From: an uncultured Gammaproteobacteria bacterium
GTDB lineage: Bacteria; Pseudomonadota; Gammaproteobacteria; Pseudomonadales; Pseudohongiellaceae
Direction of reading: 5' to 3'
DNA length: 64,000 bases
NCBI GenBank assembly: GCA_913060495.1
Contig: CAJXRP010000005.1
Coordinates: 1 to 64,000, forward strand
Shown: positions 46,036 through 56,472 of the stretch, piece by piece
Numbering within the stretch: position 1 is the first letter of the stretch
Layout: each line of letters begins with the position of its first letter
The notes under the pieces: model-generated
Databases searched by the model: none
Told to the model about the DNA's origin: nothing
The model's input: only the letters and a program-made list of their open reading frames with translations
Made by a program: the position numbers and the translations under genes

Positions 46036-46066
46036 TTGAGTTGATATGTTAGCAATACGCTATAAT
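46036..46066 (+). promoter_or_regulatory. Candidate promoter of the def operon
   Basis: A perfect TATAAT (46061-46066) with TTGAGT (46036-46041) 19 bases upstream; the spacer is longer than ideal. Predicted transcription start near 46073, about 50 bases before the def ATG. Confidence 0.45.
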
Positions 46067-46122
46067 TATCACTAGAAGCAGTTCACATACTGCGTCATAC
46101 AATTTTTGCAGGCTTTACGACC

Positions 46123-46629
46123 ATGTCCATATTACAAATTCTGGAATTTCCTGACCCCAGACTAAGAAAAATAGCCGAACCCGTTACTATTTTCGACGAA
46201 AAGCTAGAAGTCTTGATCGAAGATATGCTTGAAACGATGTATGCGGCCGAGGGTATCGGGCTCGCTGCTACTCAAGTGAACGTGCATAAACGGCTATTGG
46301 TAATAGATGTATCGGAAAATCGGGATGCTCCTCAAGTATTTATTAATCCAGAAGTCGACATTCTCGAGGATGAGTTATCCGAATATGACGAAGGCTGTCT
46401 CTCAGTGCCTGGTTTTTATGAAACAGTGTCCCGACCTTGCGCCGTTAAGATAACAGCACTAGACGCGCGGGGCGAGGAGTTCGAACAGGAGGCCGAAGAC
46501 ATTCTGGCTACCTGCATCCAGCACGAGATAGATCATTTAAATGGTAAATTATTCGTCGACTATCTCAGCACGTTAAAGAGACAACGAATTCGCGCTAAGC
46601 TCGAAAAAGAACATAAGAAATCTGCGTGA
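46123..46629 (+). CDS. def: Peptide deformylase
   Basis: 168 residues. The three family motifs are intact: GIGLAATQV (motif 1), EGCLSVPG (motif 2, metal Cys) and HEIDHLNG (motif 3, HEXXH). Removes the formyl group from new proteins. First of def-fmt-rsmB-trkA-trkH on one strand. Confidence 0.97.
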   Translation: MSILQILEFPDPRLRKIAEPVTIFDEKLEVLIEDMLETMYAAEGIGLAATQVNVHKRLLVIDVSENRDAPQVFINPEVDILEDELSEYDEGCLSVPGFYETVSRPCAVKITALDARGEEFEQEAEDILATCIQHEIDHLNGKLFVDYLSTLKRQRIRAKLEKEHKKSA

Positions 46630-46633
46630 ATAA

Positions 46634-47593
46634 ATGAAAAATTTGCGGATTTGTTTTGCAGGAACACCTGCTTTCGCTGCTGCGCATCTGCAGGCATTGC
46701 TGGAGGCGGGTCATCATGTGGTCGCAGTCTATACCCAGCCTGATCGTCCAGCTGGCCGTGGCAAAAAATTACAAGCCAGCCCTGTCAAACAAATTGCTCT
46801 AGAGAATGCACTTCCAGTTTTTCAACCAGCAAGCCTCAGACCATTAGAGGAAACTGAAAAACTAGCCTCGCTAGACATAGACATACTGATCGTAGTGGCC
46901 TATGGACTAATTCTTCCAAAATCCATACTCGAGGTTCCAAGACTTGGCTGCCTAAACGTGCACGCCTCACTATTACCCCGTTGGCGTGGCGCTGCACCCA
47001 TCGAACGTGCATTGCTAGCAGGGGATAAAGTGTCGGGTGTAACTATTATGCAGATGGATGAGGGGCTGGATACAGGCGCAATGCTCGACAAGGAGCTCGT
47101 GGAGATCACCGCTACCGACAATCGCATTCACCTGGAAGAAAAGCTACAAATAGCGGGTCAAACCGCTCTTATTCGAACACTGGGCGACATACAAAAATAT
47201 CAAGCGGCATCCACAGTTCAGAACGATGAAGACAGTAACTACGCCGCCAAGTTAGAAAAGTCAGAGGCCTTTATTGATTGGCGCTGCAGTGCGCCTGAGA
47301 TTGACCGTCAGATTCGCGCGGGTATAGGAAGAAACCCTGCCTATACATTGCTCGACGATCAGCGCCTGCGGATTCTTGAAGGGTCTGTTTCGAGCGACAA
47401 CCACAATGGCCAAGCTGGACAAATAGTAGAAAGCGAAAAGGGGCATTTCACTGTGAGTTGTGGCACCGGTGCACTGCTTGTAAAACGCATACAACTACCA
47501 GGGAAGAAACCAACAACTGTAAAAGACATCAACAATTCTCGCCCGGAATTATTTTCTCTCAACGTTAGCTTTTCCTCTGAGCAAGCGAAATAG
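46634..47593 (+). CDS. fmt: Methionyl-tRNA formyltransferase
   Basis: 319 residues. Formyl-folate transferase core with VVAYGLILP, HASLLPRWRGAAPI (catalytic Asn/His/Asp region) and a C-terminal OB-like tRNA-binding domain (about 210-319). Formylates initiator Met-tRNA; four bases after def. Confidence 0.97.
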   Translation: MKNLRICFAGTPAFAAAHLQALLEAGHHVVAVYTQPDRPAGRGKKLQASPVKQIALENALPVFQPASLRPLEETEKLASLDIDILIVVAYGLILPKSILEVPRLGCLNVHASLLPRWRGAAPIERALLAGDKVSGVTIMQMDEGLDTGAMLDKELVEITATDNRIHLEEKLQIAGQTALIRTLGDIQKYQAASTVQNDEDSNYAAKLEKSEAFIDWRCSAPEIDRQIRAGIGRNPAYTLLDDQRLRILEGSVSSDNHNGQAGQIVESEKGHFTVSCGTGALLVKRIQLPGKKPTTVKDINNSRPELFSLNVSFSSEQAK

Positions 47594-47594
47594 A

Positions 47595-48896
47595 ATGAGC
47601 AATAGTAGAGCCATAGTTGCGAAGATTCTCTGCTCTCTGCTCAATGATCGGGGCTCACTTAACACGCTGCTTGGCAACCACAAAGACCACCCAGAATTTA
47701 GCCTGATCCAAGAGAGCAGTTACGGCTGCTGCCGCTGGTACTTTGCTCTGGAGTCATTGCTTGGACAGTTGCTCAATAAGCCGCTGAAGAAGCAAGACCT
47801 AGACATTAAATGCTTAATGATTTGTGCGCTCTATCAATTAAGAGAATTGGAGGTCGCTGAATATGCGGTTATTAATGAATCTGTTTCCGCGACTCTTGTC
47901 TTCAAGAAGCCATGGGCAAAAGGCTTGGTGAATGCTGTCTTGCGTGGATATCAGCGTAAGAAAGAAGAATTAGAGCAAACGCTAACTGCCGGCCAAAAAA
48001 ACAAGGATTTGGCGTTCCCGGGTTGGTTAGAGTTAGAGATTAATACGCAATGGCCGGAGCAGGCCATATCAGTTTTCCAGAACAGCAACCAACGCCCACC
48101 CATGACACTGCGGGTTAACTTGGCTAAAAACTCTCGTGAGCAATATCTTGAATTATTAGCAGAAGCCGGAGTTGCTGCGAGTATTGGCAGTTTAGCCGAT
48201 TCCGCCCTGTATCTTGACAAACCTGCGCCCGTTACCGACTTACCGGGTTTCGCACAGGGGAGAGTGAGCGTACAGGATGAGGCTTCACAGCTCGTGCCTA
48301 GTCTGCTGCAACTCGAGCCCGGTCAACTGGTTCTCGATGCCTGCGCCGCACCCGGTGGAAAGAGCTGTCATATTTTGGAAAGTGAGCATTCACTTACTAG
48401 CATGACCTCTATAGATATGAGCCAGGCTAAACTAGATCGAATACGAGAAAACCTCGAAAGACTGGATCTCGAGTCGAACTTGATCGCTGCAGACGCCGGA
48501 GAAATACAGGCATGGTGGAACGGCGAGCCTTTCGACCGTATTCTTCTCGATGCTCCCTGCTCGGCAACCGGCGTCATTCGCCGACACCCAGACGTCAAAT
48601 TGTTGAGAAAGCCCGCACAGATTAATTCCTTAGGGGAAATTCAATCTGAGCTGCTAAGTAAATTGTGGGCTTGCCTCAAACCCGGAGGATTGTTGCTCTA
48701 TACCACTTGTTCGCTGTTACGACAGGAAAACGAAGAGACTATTAGGCGTTTTCTCGATTCTACTGATGACGCTAAATATGAAGCCATAGCAGCCGATTGG
48801 GGAGTAGAATGTGCTTTTGGTAGACAGCTTCTACCCGGCACGAGTTCAGGTCCTGACGGTTTCTTCTACGCGGTATTACGAAAAGAGTCTGCGTAG
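47595..48896 (+). CDS. rsmB: 16S rRNA m5C967 methyltransferase RsmB
   Basis: 433 residues. N-terminal NusB-like RNA-binding domain (about 1-140) and a SAM-dependent methyltransferase with motif I DACAAPGGKS, the two cysteines in DAPCSATG and YTTCSLL, as in m5C RNA methylases. It begins two bases after the fmt stop. Confidence 0.96.
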   Translation: MSNSRAIVAKILCSLLNDRGSLNTLLGNHKDHPEFSLIQESSYGCCRWYFALESLLGQLLNKPLKKQDLDIKCLMICALYQLRELEVAEYAVINESVSATLVFKKPWAKGLVNAVLRGYQRKKEELEQTLTAGQKNKDLAFPGWLELEINTQWPEQAISVFQNSNQRPPMTLRVNLAKNSREQYLELLAEAGVAASIGSLADSALYLDKPAPVTDLPGFAQGRVSVQDEASQLVPSLLQLEPGQLVLDACAAPGGKSCHILESEHSLTSMTSIDMSQAKLDRIRENLERLDLESNLIAADAGEIQAWWNGEPFDRILLDAPCSATGVIRRHPDVKLLRKPAQINSLGEIQSELLSKLWACLKPGGLLLYTTCSLLRQENEETIRRFLDSTDDAKYEAIAADWGVECAFGRQLLPGTSSGPDGFFYAVLRKESA

Positions 48897-48938
48897 AATT
48901 TCTAGATTCAAATGTTCGATCAATAGTGTAAGGCCAGC

Positions 48939-50312
48939 ATGAAAATAATTATCCTCGGCGCCAACGCAGTTGGCAGCACTCTAGCCGAAACCCTCGCGAA
49001 TGAGGCCAATGACATTACGGTTGTCGATGCTGACACCGAGAAACTCCGCGAACTCAAAGACCATATCGATATTGGCACTGTGACCGGCCATCCTTGCTTG
49101 CCTGATGTCTTGGAGAGAGCGGGGGGCCAAGATGCCGACATGATCATTGCGGTAACCGAAAGCGACGAAATCAATATGGTCGCCTGCCGCGTTGCCTATT
49201 CACTATTCCAAACACCAAAGAAGATTTGCCGAATTCGGGCCTCCTCCTATCTCATTACAGATAAGTTGTTTGGCCAACACGGTATCGCCGTGGACACAGT
49301 TATCAGTCCAGAGCTAATTGTCTCTAGCGATATCGAACGGCTACTAGACCTGCCTGGCTCATTGCAGGTCTTAGATTTTGCCGATGGAAAAGTGCAGCTT
49401 GTCGCAGTAAAGGCTTACTACGGCGGCCCCCTCGTTGGCCAAGAAATTCGTCTACTGCGCCAGCACATGCCATCAGTGGACACCCGTGTGGCAGCAATCT
49501 TTCGCAAGGACCGCCCGATCATTCCCGAAGGTTCGACAGTTATTGAGGCAGATGATGAAGTCTTTTTCGTAGCAGCACAAAAAGACATTCGCGCATGCAT
49601 GAGCGAATTACGACGCATGGACAAGCCTTATAAAAGAATAATGATTGCCGGTGGAGGCAATATCGGCATGCGCCTAGCTGAGAGTATTGAGGGTCGCTAT
49701 CAGGTCAAGATTATTGAAAGAGATCTAGAGCGGTGTTCTTTAATATCGGAAACTCTAAATCACGCTATTGTACTAAACGGCGAAGCATCCCAGCGGGACC
49801 TGCTTATTGAAGAAAATATTGCTGATACTGATGTGTTTCTCGCGCTAACTAACGATGACGAAGCGAACATCATGTCCTCTCTCTTAGCTAAGAGACTGGG
49901 CGTGAAGAAAGTCATGACGCTTATCAACAATTCCGCCTACGTCGATCTCGTTCAAGGTGGTGAGATAGACATTGCTATTTCTCCACAGCAGGCAACGATT
50001 GGAAAGCTACTTGCGCACGTTCGGCGCGGAGATGTGGTCAATGTGCATTCTCTACGCAGGGGAGCAGCCGAGGCAATGGAGGCCATCGCACACGGTGATG
50101 AAGCCTCATCGAAAGTAGTAGGCCGAGCTATCGAAGATATTGATTTACCCGAAGGCACAACAATTGGAGCGATAGTTCGCGACGATGAAGTACTTATTGC
50201 CCATGACAGAACTGTAGTCGAGCCTGACGATCACGTGATTTTATTTCTTGTAGATCGCAAACGAATTCCCGAAGTGGAACGGCTGTTCCAAGTTGGTTTC
50301 AGCTTTTTCTAA
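48939..50312 (+). CDS. trkA: Trk potassium uptake regulatory subunit TrkA
   Basis: 457 residues with two RCK-N/RCK-C units: nucleotide-binding loops [16 protein letters not shown] (about 4-19) and [15 protein letters not shown] (about 235-249). Cytosolic NAD(H)/ATP-sensing ring that gates TrkH. Followed by trkH after 13 bases. Confidence 0.96.
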   Translation: MKIIILGANAVGSTLAETLANEANDITVVDADTEKLRELKDHIDIGTVTGHPCLPDVLERAGGQDADMIIAVTESDEINMVACRVAYSLFQTPKKICRIRASSYLITDKLFGQHGIAVDTVISPELIVSSDIERLLDLPGSLQVLDFADGKVQLVAVKAYYGGPLVGQEIRLLRQHMPSVDTRVAAIFRKDRPIIPEGSTVIEADDEVFFVAAQKDIRACMSELRRMDKPYKRIMIAGGGNIGMRLAESIEGRYQVKIIERDLERCSLISETLNHAIVLNGEASQRDLLIEENIADTDVFLALTNDDEANIMSSLLAKRLGVKKVMTLINNSAYVDLVQGGEIDIAISPQQATIGKLLAHVRRGDVVNVHSLRRGAAEAMEAIAHGDEASSKVVGRAIEDIDLPEGTTIGAIVRDDEVLIAHDRTVVEPDDHVILFLVDRKRIPEVERLFQVGFSFF

Positions 50313-50325
50313 AAGCTAAGAAAAT

Positions 50326-51780
50326 ATGCACGCCTCAATAATCGTAAAAATATTAGGTCTATTGCTAATGCTCTTTAGTGCATTAGGCAATCTGCCGCCA
50401 TTGCTCGTCTCCTATATTTATGCAGATGGCATGCAAAGCGTCTTTACAAATTCTCTACTCATTATTTTTAGCATTGGTTTCTTGATGTGGCTAGCAACCG
50501 TCCGGTCTCGCGCGGAACTGGGCACACGAGATGGTTTTTTAGTCGTAACACTATTTTGGGCAGTGCTAGGTACCGCCGGCTCCTTGCCTTTTATTTTTTC
50601 CTCGGCTTTAGATTTATCTATAACCGATGCCGTTTTCGAATCTCTCTCCGGGCTTACCACCACCGGTGCTACAGTGATATCTGGTCTGGATGACTTACCC
50701 AAGTCGATTCTTTTTTATAGACAAGAACTACAGTGGTTAGGCGGAATGGGCATCATTGTTCTAGCCATGGCGCTGCTACCGATGCTGGGTATTGGTGGGA
50801 TGCAGCTCTATCGAGCCGAAAGTCCAGGGCCGGTAAAGGACAATAAGTTAGTGCCTCGACTTGCCGAAACGGCAAAGGCGCTCTGGTATATTTATCTCAC
50901 GCTAACCGTTGTTTGTGCGCTCGCCTACTGGATTGTAGGCATGGATCTATTCGATGCGATTAGCCATAGCTTTACCACAGTTGCTATTGGAGGCTTCTCT
51001 ACACATGACCTCAGTCTCGGTTATTTTGACAATCCAGCAGTGGATATCATTGCGATCATTTTCATGTTTATTGCCGGGGTGAATTTTGCTCTACATTTTA
51101 CCGCCTGGCAGAGAAGGCGAGTTAGTCACTATCTCAGCGATCCAGAATTTAAATTCTATGCATTTATCTTAGGTTCCGTTTCCGTGGTTACAGTTGCAGT
51201 ACTGTATTTTTCGGATATTTATTCCAGCCTATTCGAAGCCTCTATAAAGGGTGTTTTCCAAGTCGTGTCTATGGCGACGACTACTGGTTTCGCAACGGCG
51301 GATTTTAATTCCTGGCCCTTATTTTTACCTTATATGCTCCTCTACGCAGCCATCATTGGTGCCTGCGCTGGCTCAACCGGCGGCGGCATGAAAGTCATTC
51401 GCATCTTATTGATTTTTAAACAAGGCTTTCGAGAGGTACAGCGATTAATTCACCCTCGCGCAGTAATACCTATCAAGCTCGGAGGGCAGCGGGTCTCAGA
51501 CCGGATAGTGGAATCCGTTTGGGGTTTCTTCGCCGTCTATGTGATGGTTTTTATGGTTATGCTGCTCGCATTGCTTGCTACAGGCCTCGATATTGTGACC
51601 GCCTTCAGTGCGGTAGGCGCATGCATAAATAATCTCGGCCCGGGTCTCGCTGAAGTTGCAGTGACTTACGGCGAGCTACCTTCTGCTGCAAAATGGATAT
51701 TGTGTTTTGCGATGTTGTTGGGACGATTGGAGATATTTACTTTATTGGTGTTGTTTACTCCAATGTTTTGGAAAAGATAG
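50326..51780 (+). CDS. trkH: Trk potassium channel subunit TrkH
   Basis: 484 residues, polytopic, with the four pore-loop segments of the SKT family: TTGATVISGLDDLP, AIGGFSTHDLS, TTTGFATADFNSWP and NNLGPGLAEV near the end. Membrane K+ channel that works with TrkA. The stop lies three bases from the convergent acyltransferase gene. Confidence 0.95.
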   Translation: MHASIIVKILGLLLMLFSALGNLPPLLVSYIYADGMQSVFTNSLLIIFSIGFLMWLATVRSRAELGTRDGFLVVTLFWAVLGTAGSLPFIFSSALDLSITDAVFESLSGLTTTGATVISGLDDLPKSILFYRQELQWLGGMGIIVLAMALLPMLGIGGMQLYRAESPGPVKDNKLVPRLAETAKALWYIYLTLTVVCALAYWIVGMDLFDAISHSFTTVAIGGFSTHDLSLGYFDNPAVDIIAIIFMFIAGVNFALHFTAWQRRRVSHYLSDPEFKFYAFILGSVSVVTVAVLYFSDIYSSLFEASIKGVFQVVSMATTTGFATADFNSWPLFLPYMLLYAAIIGACAGSTGGGMKVIRILLIFKQGFREVQRLIHPRAVIPIKLGGQRVSDRIVESVWGFFAVYVMVFMVMLLALLATGLDIVTAFSAVGACINNLGPGLAEVAVTYGELPSAAKWILCFAMLLGRLEIFTLLVLFTPMFWKR

Positions 51781-51783
51781 AAA

Positions 51784-52629
51784 CTAGTAAAACTTTTCCC
51801 CATCTGGCTGTCTTCTAAATCGTTTGTATTCCCACTGATACTGCTCAACAGCCATAAGCACACAGTCTTCTACCGTTTTGTTGAGCCCACGCACTGATGT
51901 CAGTAGATCTTTATCGTAGATCATTTGGTCTGCTTCTCTAATAACTAGCTTGAATCCTTCCTGTTTAGGCAGGCGGACCACAAAGCCACAGAACACTCTA
52001 GCCTTCGAGCGTGCTACGAGCTTACTCACCAACGTCATGGTTAACGCCTGTTCACCGAAGAATTCTGCAAACTCTCCCCCCTCATCATTCGGTACTTGGT
52101 CAGGTAAGACGCCCACCATTTCTCCTCTCTGCAATGCCTTGAGTACTAAGGAGACACCCTTTCGGTTAGTCGGTGCTAGTTTGATTCCGCCACGAGACCG
52201 AGTGCGTTGTAGCAGACGATCTAACGCAGGCAACTTAGGTGGCTGATACATAAAGGTAGATGCAATGTTCTGACAGACATACATACCGAATATTTCCCAA
52301 TTGCTCAGGTGAGGCGCCAATAGCACGATACCCTGACCGCCGTTCGCGGCTTTCCGGAATTCTTCAAGACCTTCAGTCTGGGTAACCAAGGAATTGGTCT
52401 TATCTATCGGTAACATCCACGACTTACCCATCTCCATAGCCGTGCTCGCGGTACTAGTCAGGCTCTCTTTCGCTAGGCGTGAGATTTCTTCTGTGGTCAA
52501 ACTCGGAAAACAGCTTCTTAGATTCCTTATTGTCGTGTTTCGCGCTCTATTAGGAAGATAAAAGAGCATTGCTCCCCATATCGAAGCCAGCCCATGGATA
52601 ATCACCAATGGCAGCCTGGCCGTTACCAA
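51784..52629 (-). CDS. LpxL/HtrB-type lysophospholipid or lipid A acyltransferase
   Basis: 281 residues as called. HX4E-type motif HLSNWE (about 107), GVLPDQVP and the C-terminal RRQPDGEKFY are typical of the LpxL/LpxM family (late acylation of lipid A) and its ornithine-lipid relatives. The only start codon in frame is TTG 52629, which cuts the usual N-terminal membrane segment short. About a dozen family-like codons (YYLLLTFL) precede it with no ATG/GTG/TTG, so a rare start (ATC or ATT type) or a sequence error is possible. Confidence 0.85.
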   Translation of the reverse strand: MVTARLPLVIIHGLASIWGAMLFYLPNRARNTTIRNLRSCFPSLTTEEISRLAKESLTSTASTAMEMGKSWMLPIDKTNSLVTQTEGLEEFRKAANGGQGIVLLAPHLSNWEIFGMYVCQNIASTFMYQPPKLPALDRLLQRTRSRGGIKLAPTNRKGVSLVLKALQRGEMVGVLPDQVPNDEGGEFAEFFGEQALTMTLVSKLVARSKARVFCGFVVRLPKQEGFKLVIREADQMIYDKDLLTSVRGLNKTVEDCVLMAVEQYQWEYKRFRRQPDGEKFY

Positions 52630-52881
52630 TAGAAAAGTGAGTAAGAGATAATATTTAAGTGTAGCGATAGTGATTTCTCATCTAGGAAGACCAATTGTGT
52701 GCGGTGGAAATGGAAGCATAATTTTCCCTTAGAAACAATCGGCTGAATCCTAACTTCTATGACCTTATCTAGGCTGTAGGTAGATTAGTTAGAGATAATC
52801 GAGGATAATTGCAAGCCTTTGACTTAATAGTCATTTAGTCAGATAGACCATTCAAATCACTCCAAGCAAATCGGCCAGAAC

Positions 52882-53811
52882 GTGAACAAGAATTTAGACA
52901 GTAGCACCTTTCAAGGACTCATTTTTGCCTTACAGCAGTTTTGGGCCGATCAAGGCTGCGTTATCATGCAGCCTCTCGATATGGAAGTGGGAGCAGGGAC
53001 GTTTCATCCCGCCACTTTTCTACGCGCCATTGGGCCTGAGTCCTGGAATACGGCTTACGTGCAACCCTGTCGCAGACCTACTGATGGGCGTTATGGAGAG
53101 AATCCTAATCGGCTACAGCACTATTATCAATTTCAAGTGCTCCTGAAACCATCTCCTAAGAATATCCAAGAGCTCTATCTCGATTCACTCCGTGCCCTCG
53201 GTATCGATATGTCTATACACGATATCCGATTCGTCGAAGACAATTGGGAGTCCCCAACTCTTGGCGCCTGGGGATTAGGTTGGGAAGTATGGCTAAATGG
53301 AATGGAGGTGACGCAGTTCACTTATTTCCAACAGGTCGGTGGCCTCGAGTGCTTCCCCGTAAGCGGTGAAATCACCTATGGTATAGAACGAATCGCTATG
53401 TACCTTCAAGGCGTCGACAGCATCTATGACATTGTGTGGACTGATGGTCCTGATGGCGTAGTTACCTATGGCGATGTTTTCAAACAGAACGAAGTAGAGA
53501 TGTCCGCCTTCAATTTTGAGCATGTCGAAGTTGATACTCTTTTTCGAAATTTCGACGATTGCGAACGACAATGCAAATCCCTCATAGAAAAACAGCTGGC
53601 ACTCCCAGCCTATGAACAGGTACTAAAAGCTTCGCACTATTTCAATTTGCTGGATGCCAGAAATGCCATTTCGGTAACAGAACGACAGCGCTTCATCCTT
53701 CGTGTGAGGACGCTCGCACGAGCCGTGGCAGAAGCCTATTACGAGAGCCGCAAACAACTTGGTTTTCCGTTAGCAAGCGAAGCGCTACGCAAGGAATTTT
53801 TGGAAAAATAG
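52882..53811 (+). CDS. glyQ: Glycyl-tRNA synthetase alpha subunit
   Basis: 309 residues, normal length; class II motifs include [38 protein letters not shown] and [25 protein letters not shown] start at 52882. Forms the alpha2beta2 enzyme with GlyS encoded three bases later. The 252 bases before it hold no recognisable leader element. Confidence 0.97.
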   Translation: MNKNLDSSTFQGLIFALQQFWADQGCVIMQPLDMEVGAGTFHPATFLRAIGPESWNTAYVQPCRRPTDGRYGENPNRLQHYYQFQVLLKPSPKNIQELYLDSLRALGIDMSIHDIRFVEDNWESPTLGAWGLGWEVWLNGMEVTQFTYFQQVGGLECFPVSGEITYGIERIAMYLQGVDSIYDIVWTDGPDGVVTYGDVFKQNEVEMSAFNFEHVEVDTLFRNFDDCERQCKSLIEKQLALPAYEQVLKASHYFNLLDARNAISVTERQRFILRVRTLARAVAEAYYESRKQLGFPLASEALRKEFLEK

Positions 53812-53813
53812 TC

Positions 53814-55892
53814 ATGTCGAAACAAGATTTTCTAGTTGAATTAGGTACCGAAGAATTACCTCCAAAGGCACTACTGAAACTGTCGAAATCATTTCAGGCC
53901 GGTGTAGTAGAGGGCCTTAAGAACGAATCCCTGGATCACGGTGAGGTGAAGTCCTTCGCTACCCCCCGCCGGCTGGCCATCTTGGTTTCCTCCTTAGATG
54001 CGAAACAAGCCGACAGATTAAGCGAAAAATTTGGCCCAGCCGTAAAAGCGGCATTCGATGCCGAAGGCAATCCCACCCGTGCGGCAGAAGGGTTCGCAAA
54101 ATCCTGTGGTGTGACCGTAGCCGATCTGGACAGATCGGAAAAGGACGGAGTAGAGAAGCTCACTTATTCGTCAAAAGTTTTAGGCAAATCAACAAATGAA
54201 CTATTGCCTGCAATCGTGGACGCAGCTCTTGCCAAACTTCCTATCCCGAAAAGAATGCGCTGGGGTGCATCAAGAGATGAATTCGTGCGACCGGTTCATT
54301 GGCTCGTAATGTTATTCGGTGAAGAAGTCATACCATCTACAATTATGGGAGTGGAGTCTGGCGCCGAAAGCTTTGGACATCGCTTCCATCATCCCGACAA
54401 GATTCACATTAGCAAAGCAAGTGAGTACGAAGCGCTTATGCTTGAGCCTGGCAATGTTGTCGTTGATTTTTCTAAACGCAGAGAACTCATTCGAAACGCT
54501 ATCCTCGCAGAAGGTCAAAAAATCAATGCGGACACTGTGGTTGATGAATCCCTTCTAGATGAGGTCACAGGACTTGTTGAGTATCCTGTTGCCTTAACGG
54601 GAAGATTCGATGAGCTATTCTTGGAGGTGCCGTCAGAAGCACTCATCCTAGCGATGAAATCCCATCAGAAATGCTTCTATTTAGTAAACGATAAAGAAGA
54701 ATTATTGCCGTATTTCGTAACCGTTAGCAATATTCGTAGCAATGATCCCTCCCAGGTCATTGAGGGCAATGAAAGAGTAATTCGTCCTCGGCTAGCAGAC
54801 GCCAAATTTTTCTACGAGACTGACAAACAGTCATCTTTGGAAAGTCGTTTAGATCAACTTAGGAAAGTCGTGTTTCAAGAAAAGCTAGGTACGGTCTACG
54901 ATCGCAGTTTACGAGTCGCAAACCTGGCCAAATTTATAGCGTTGAATACCGGCGAAGATGCAGCACAGAGTGAGAGGGCAGCAATGCTCTCCAAGTGTGA
55001 CTTAGTAACGAATATGGTTGGTGAGTTTGCTGATCTGCAGGGCCTAATGGGCTCTTATTATGCAGTTAATGATGGCGAAGCTGAACCAGTAGCAACGGCT
55101 ATCAACGAACAGTATATGCCTAGATATGCGGGCGATAATCTCCCCGCCACTGCTATAGGTGGAATATTAGCGCTGGCAGATAAACTCGATTCTATCGTAG
55201 GCTTATTTGCTATCGGTCAGCCCCCCACAGGCTCAAAAGACCCGTTTGCACTTCGCCGATCCGCTATCGGTATTTTACGTATTCTCGTTGAGAATAAATT
55301 AGATATAGATCTCATGGACTGTATTGAAGAATCAATTAAAGGCTTCGATACACTTGAAGTAGAGACGGATACTGCTGAAAAAGTTTTTGAGTTCATGCTA
55401 GAAAGATTTAGAAGCTGGTATGCGGACGAAGGTGTTTCTAGCAACGTATTTCAATCGGTTATGGCCCTCAAACCACGAAAGCCTTTCGATTTCGCTAAAC
55501 GTATACAAGCTGTTTCAAATTTCGTGAAGCTTGATGAATCAGCCGCATTAGCGGCGGCAAACAAGCGGGTCTCAAACTTGTTAGACAAGGTAGACGCCGG
55601 GTCGTTAACGACTAACGTTGACGAAAAGCTATTTGAGGAAGATGCGGAGCGAACACTTTTTCAGCAACTACAGGAAAAAGAGTTAAACACGGCACCTTTG
55701 TTTGAAGCCGGTGATTATACAACTGGGCTCGCTGAACTTGCTCAGCTAAAGGATGCCGTAGACGGGTTCTTTGATGACGTTCTTGTAATGTGTGACGACA
55801 AGTCTATTCAGACAAATCGACTAGCACTGTTACAACGACTGCGTGATATCTTTCTTGAAGTCGCGGATATATCTTACCTGCACACCTCCTAG
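53814..55892 (+). CDS. glyS: Glycyl-tRNA synthetase beta subunit
   Basis: 692 residues: LVELGTEELPPKALLKL at the N-terminus, an HD-like middle region and a C-terminal anticodon-binding domain (about 580-690). Needed for tRNA-Gly recognition. Co-transcribed with glyQ. Confidence 0.97.
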   Translation: MSKQDFLVELGTEELPPKALLKLSKSFQAGVVEGLKNESLDHGEVKSFATPRRLAILVSSLDAKQADRLSEKFGPAVKAAFDAEGNPTRAAEGFAKSCGVTVADLDRSEKDGVEKLTYSSKVLGKSTNELLPAIVDAALAKLPIPKRMRWGASRDEFVRPVHWLVMLFGEEVIPSTIMGVESGAESFGHRFHHPDKIHISKASEYEALMLEPGNVVVDFSKRRELIRNAILAEGQKINADTVVDESLLDEVTGLVEYPVALTGRFDELFLEVPSEALILAMKSHQKCFYLVNDKEELLPYFVTVSNIRSNDPSQVIEGNERVIRPRLADAKFFYETDKQSSLESRLDQLRKVVFQEKLGTVYDRSLRVANLAKFIALNTGEDAAQSERAAMLSKCDLVTNMVGEFADLQGLMGSYYAVNDGEAEPVATAINEQYMPRYAGDNLPATAIGGILALADKLDSIVGLFAIGQPPTGSKDPFALRRSAIGILRILVENKLDIDLMDCIEESIKGFDTLEVETDTAEKVFEFMLERFRSWYADEGVSSNVFQSVMALKPRKPFDFAKRIQAVSNFVKLDESAALAAANKRVSNLLDKVDAGSLTTNVDEKLFEEDAERTLFQQLQEKELNTAPLFEAGDYTTGLAELAQLKDAVDGFFDDVLVMCDDKSIQTNRLALLQRLRDIFLEVADISYLHTS

Positions 55893-55917
55893 TTACTGCT
55901 AGTCAAAGCGAGCGACC

Positions 55918-56472
55918 ATGAAGATTATAGTGCTGGATCGAGATGGCGTTATCAATCAGGACGCGGATGACTATGTTAAATCAGCTGAAGAATTCATCCC
56001 CATCGATGGGAGTATCAACGCAATAGCCCAGCTCTGTTCTAACGGCTTTAAAGTTGTAATAGCCACAAACCAGTCTGGGCTAGCTCGTAACTATTTTGAC
56101 GAAGAGCAGCTGTCTGAAATGCATCATTTGTTATGTTCCATGGTCGAAGGCGTGGGTGGTTTGATCGACGGGATATTTTATTGCCCCCATCATCCAGACG
56201 ATGATTGTTCTTGTAGAAAGCCAAAAACTGGTCTACTTGAACAGATAGAAGATGAATTCTCCTGCGAGCTTAAAGGTAGTTACTTTGTCGGAGATAGTCT
56301 GAAGGATATTCAAGCCGCTCAGACTTTTGGCTGTAAACCTATATTAGTTCGTACGGGTAAGGGCTTACTCACAGAGAAGGTTCTTGCTGACCAGAATAGT
56401 TCACTCGTTCCCGTTCACGACAATTTGGCTAGGGCTGTTTCAGAAATTCTTGGATTAGAGAATGATCACTAG
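55918..56472 (+). CDS. gmhB: D-glycero-beta-D-manno-heptose 1,7-bisphosphate 7-phosphatase
   Basis: 184 residues, HAD fold: nucleophile DRDGVIN (D7, D9), TNQSGLAR, the zinc loop CPHHPDDDCSC (Cys-His-Cys-Cys) and GDSLKDIQAA. It provides heptose for the LPS core. The end overlaps plsC by 11 bases. Confidence 0.94.
   Translation: MKIIVLDRDGVINQDADDYVKSAEEFIPIDGSINAIAQLCSNGFKVVIATNQSGLARNYFDEEQLSEMHHLLCSMVEGVGGLIDGIFYCPHHPDDDCSCRKPKTGLLEQIEDEFSCELKGSYFVGDSLKDIQAAQTFGCKPILVRTGKGLLTEKVLADQNSSLVPVHDNLARAVSEILGLENDH

Noticed and set aside
52630-52881. Leader of glyQ checked for a T-box or glycine riboswitch
   Set aside because: No T-box motif, no glycine aptamer features and no terminator hairpin could be recognised.
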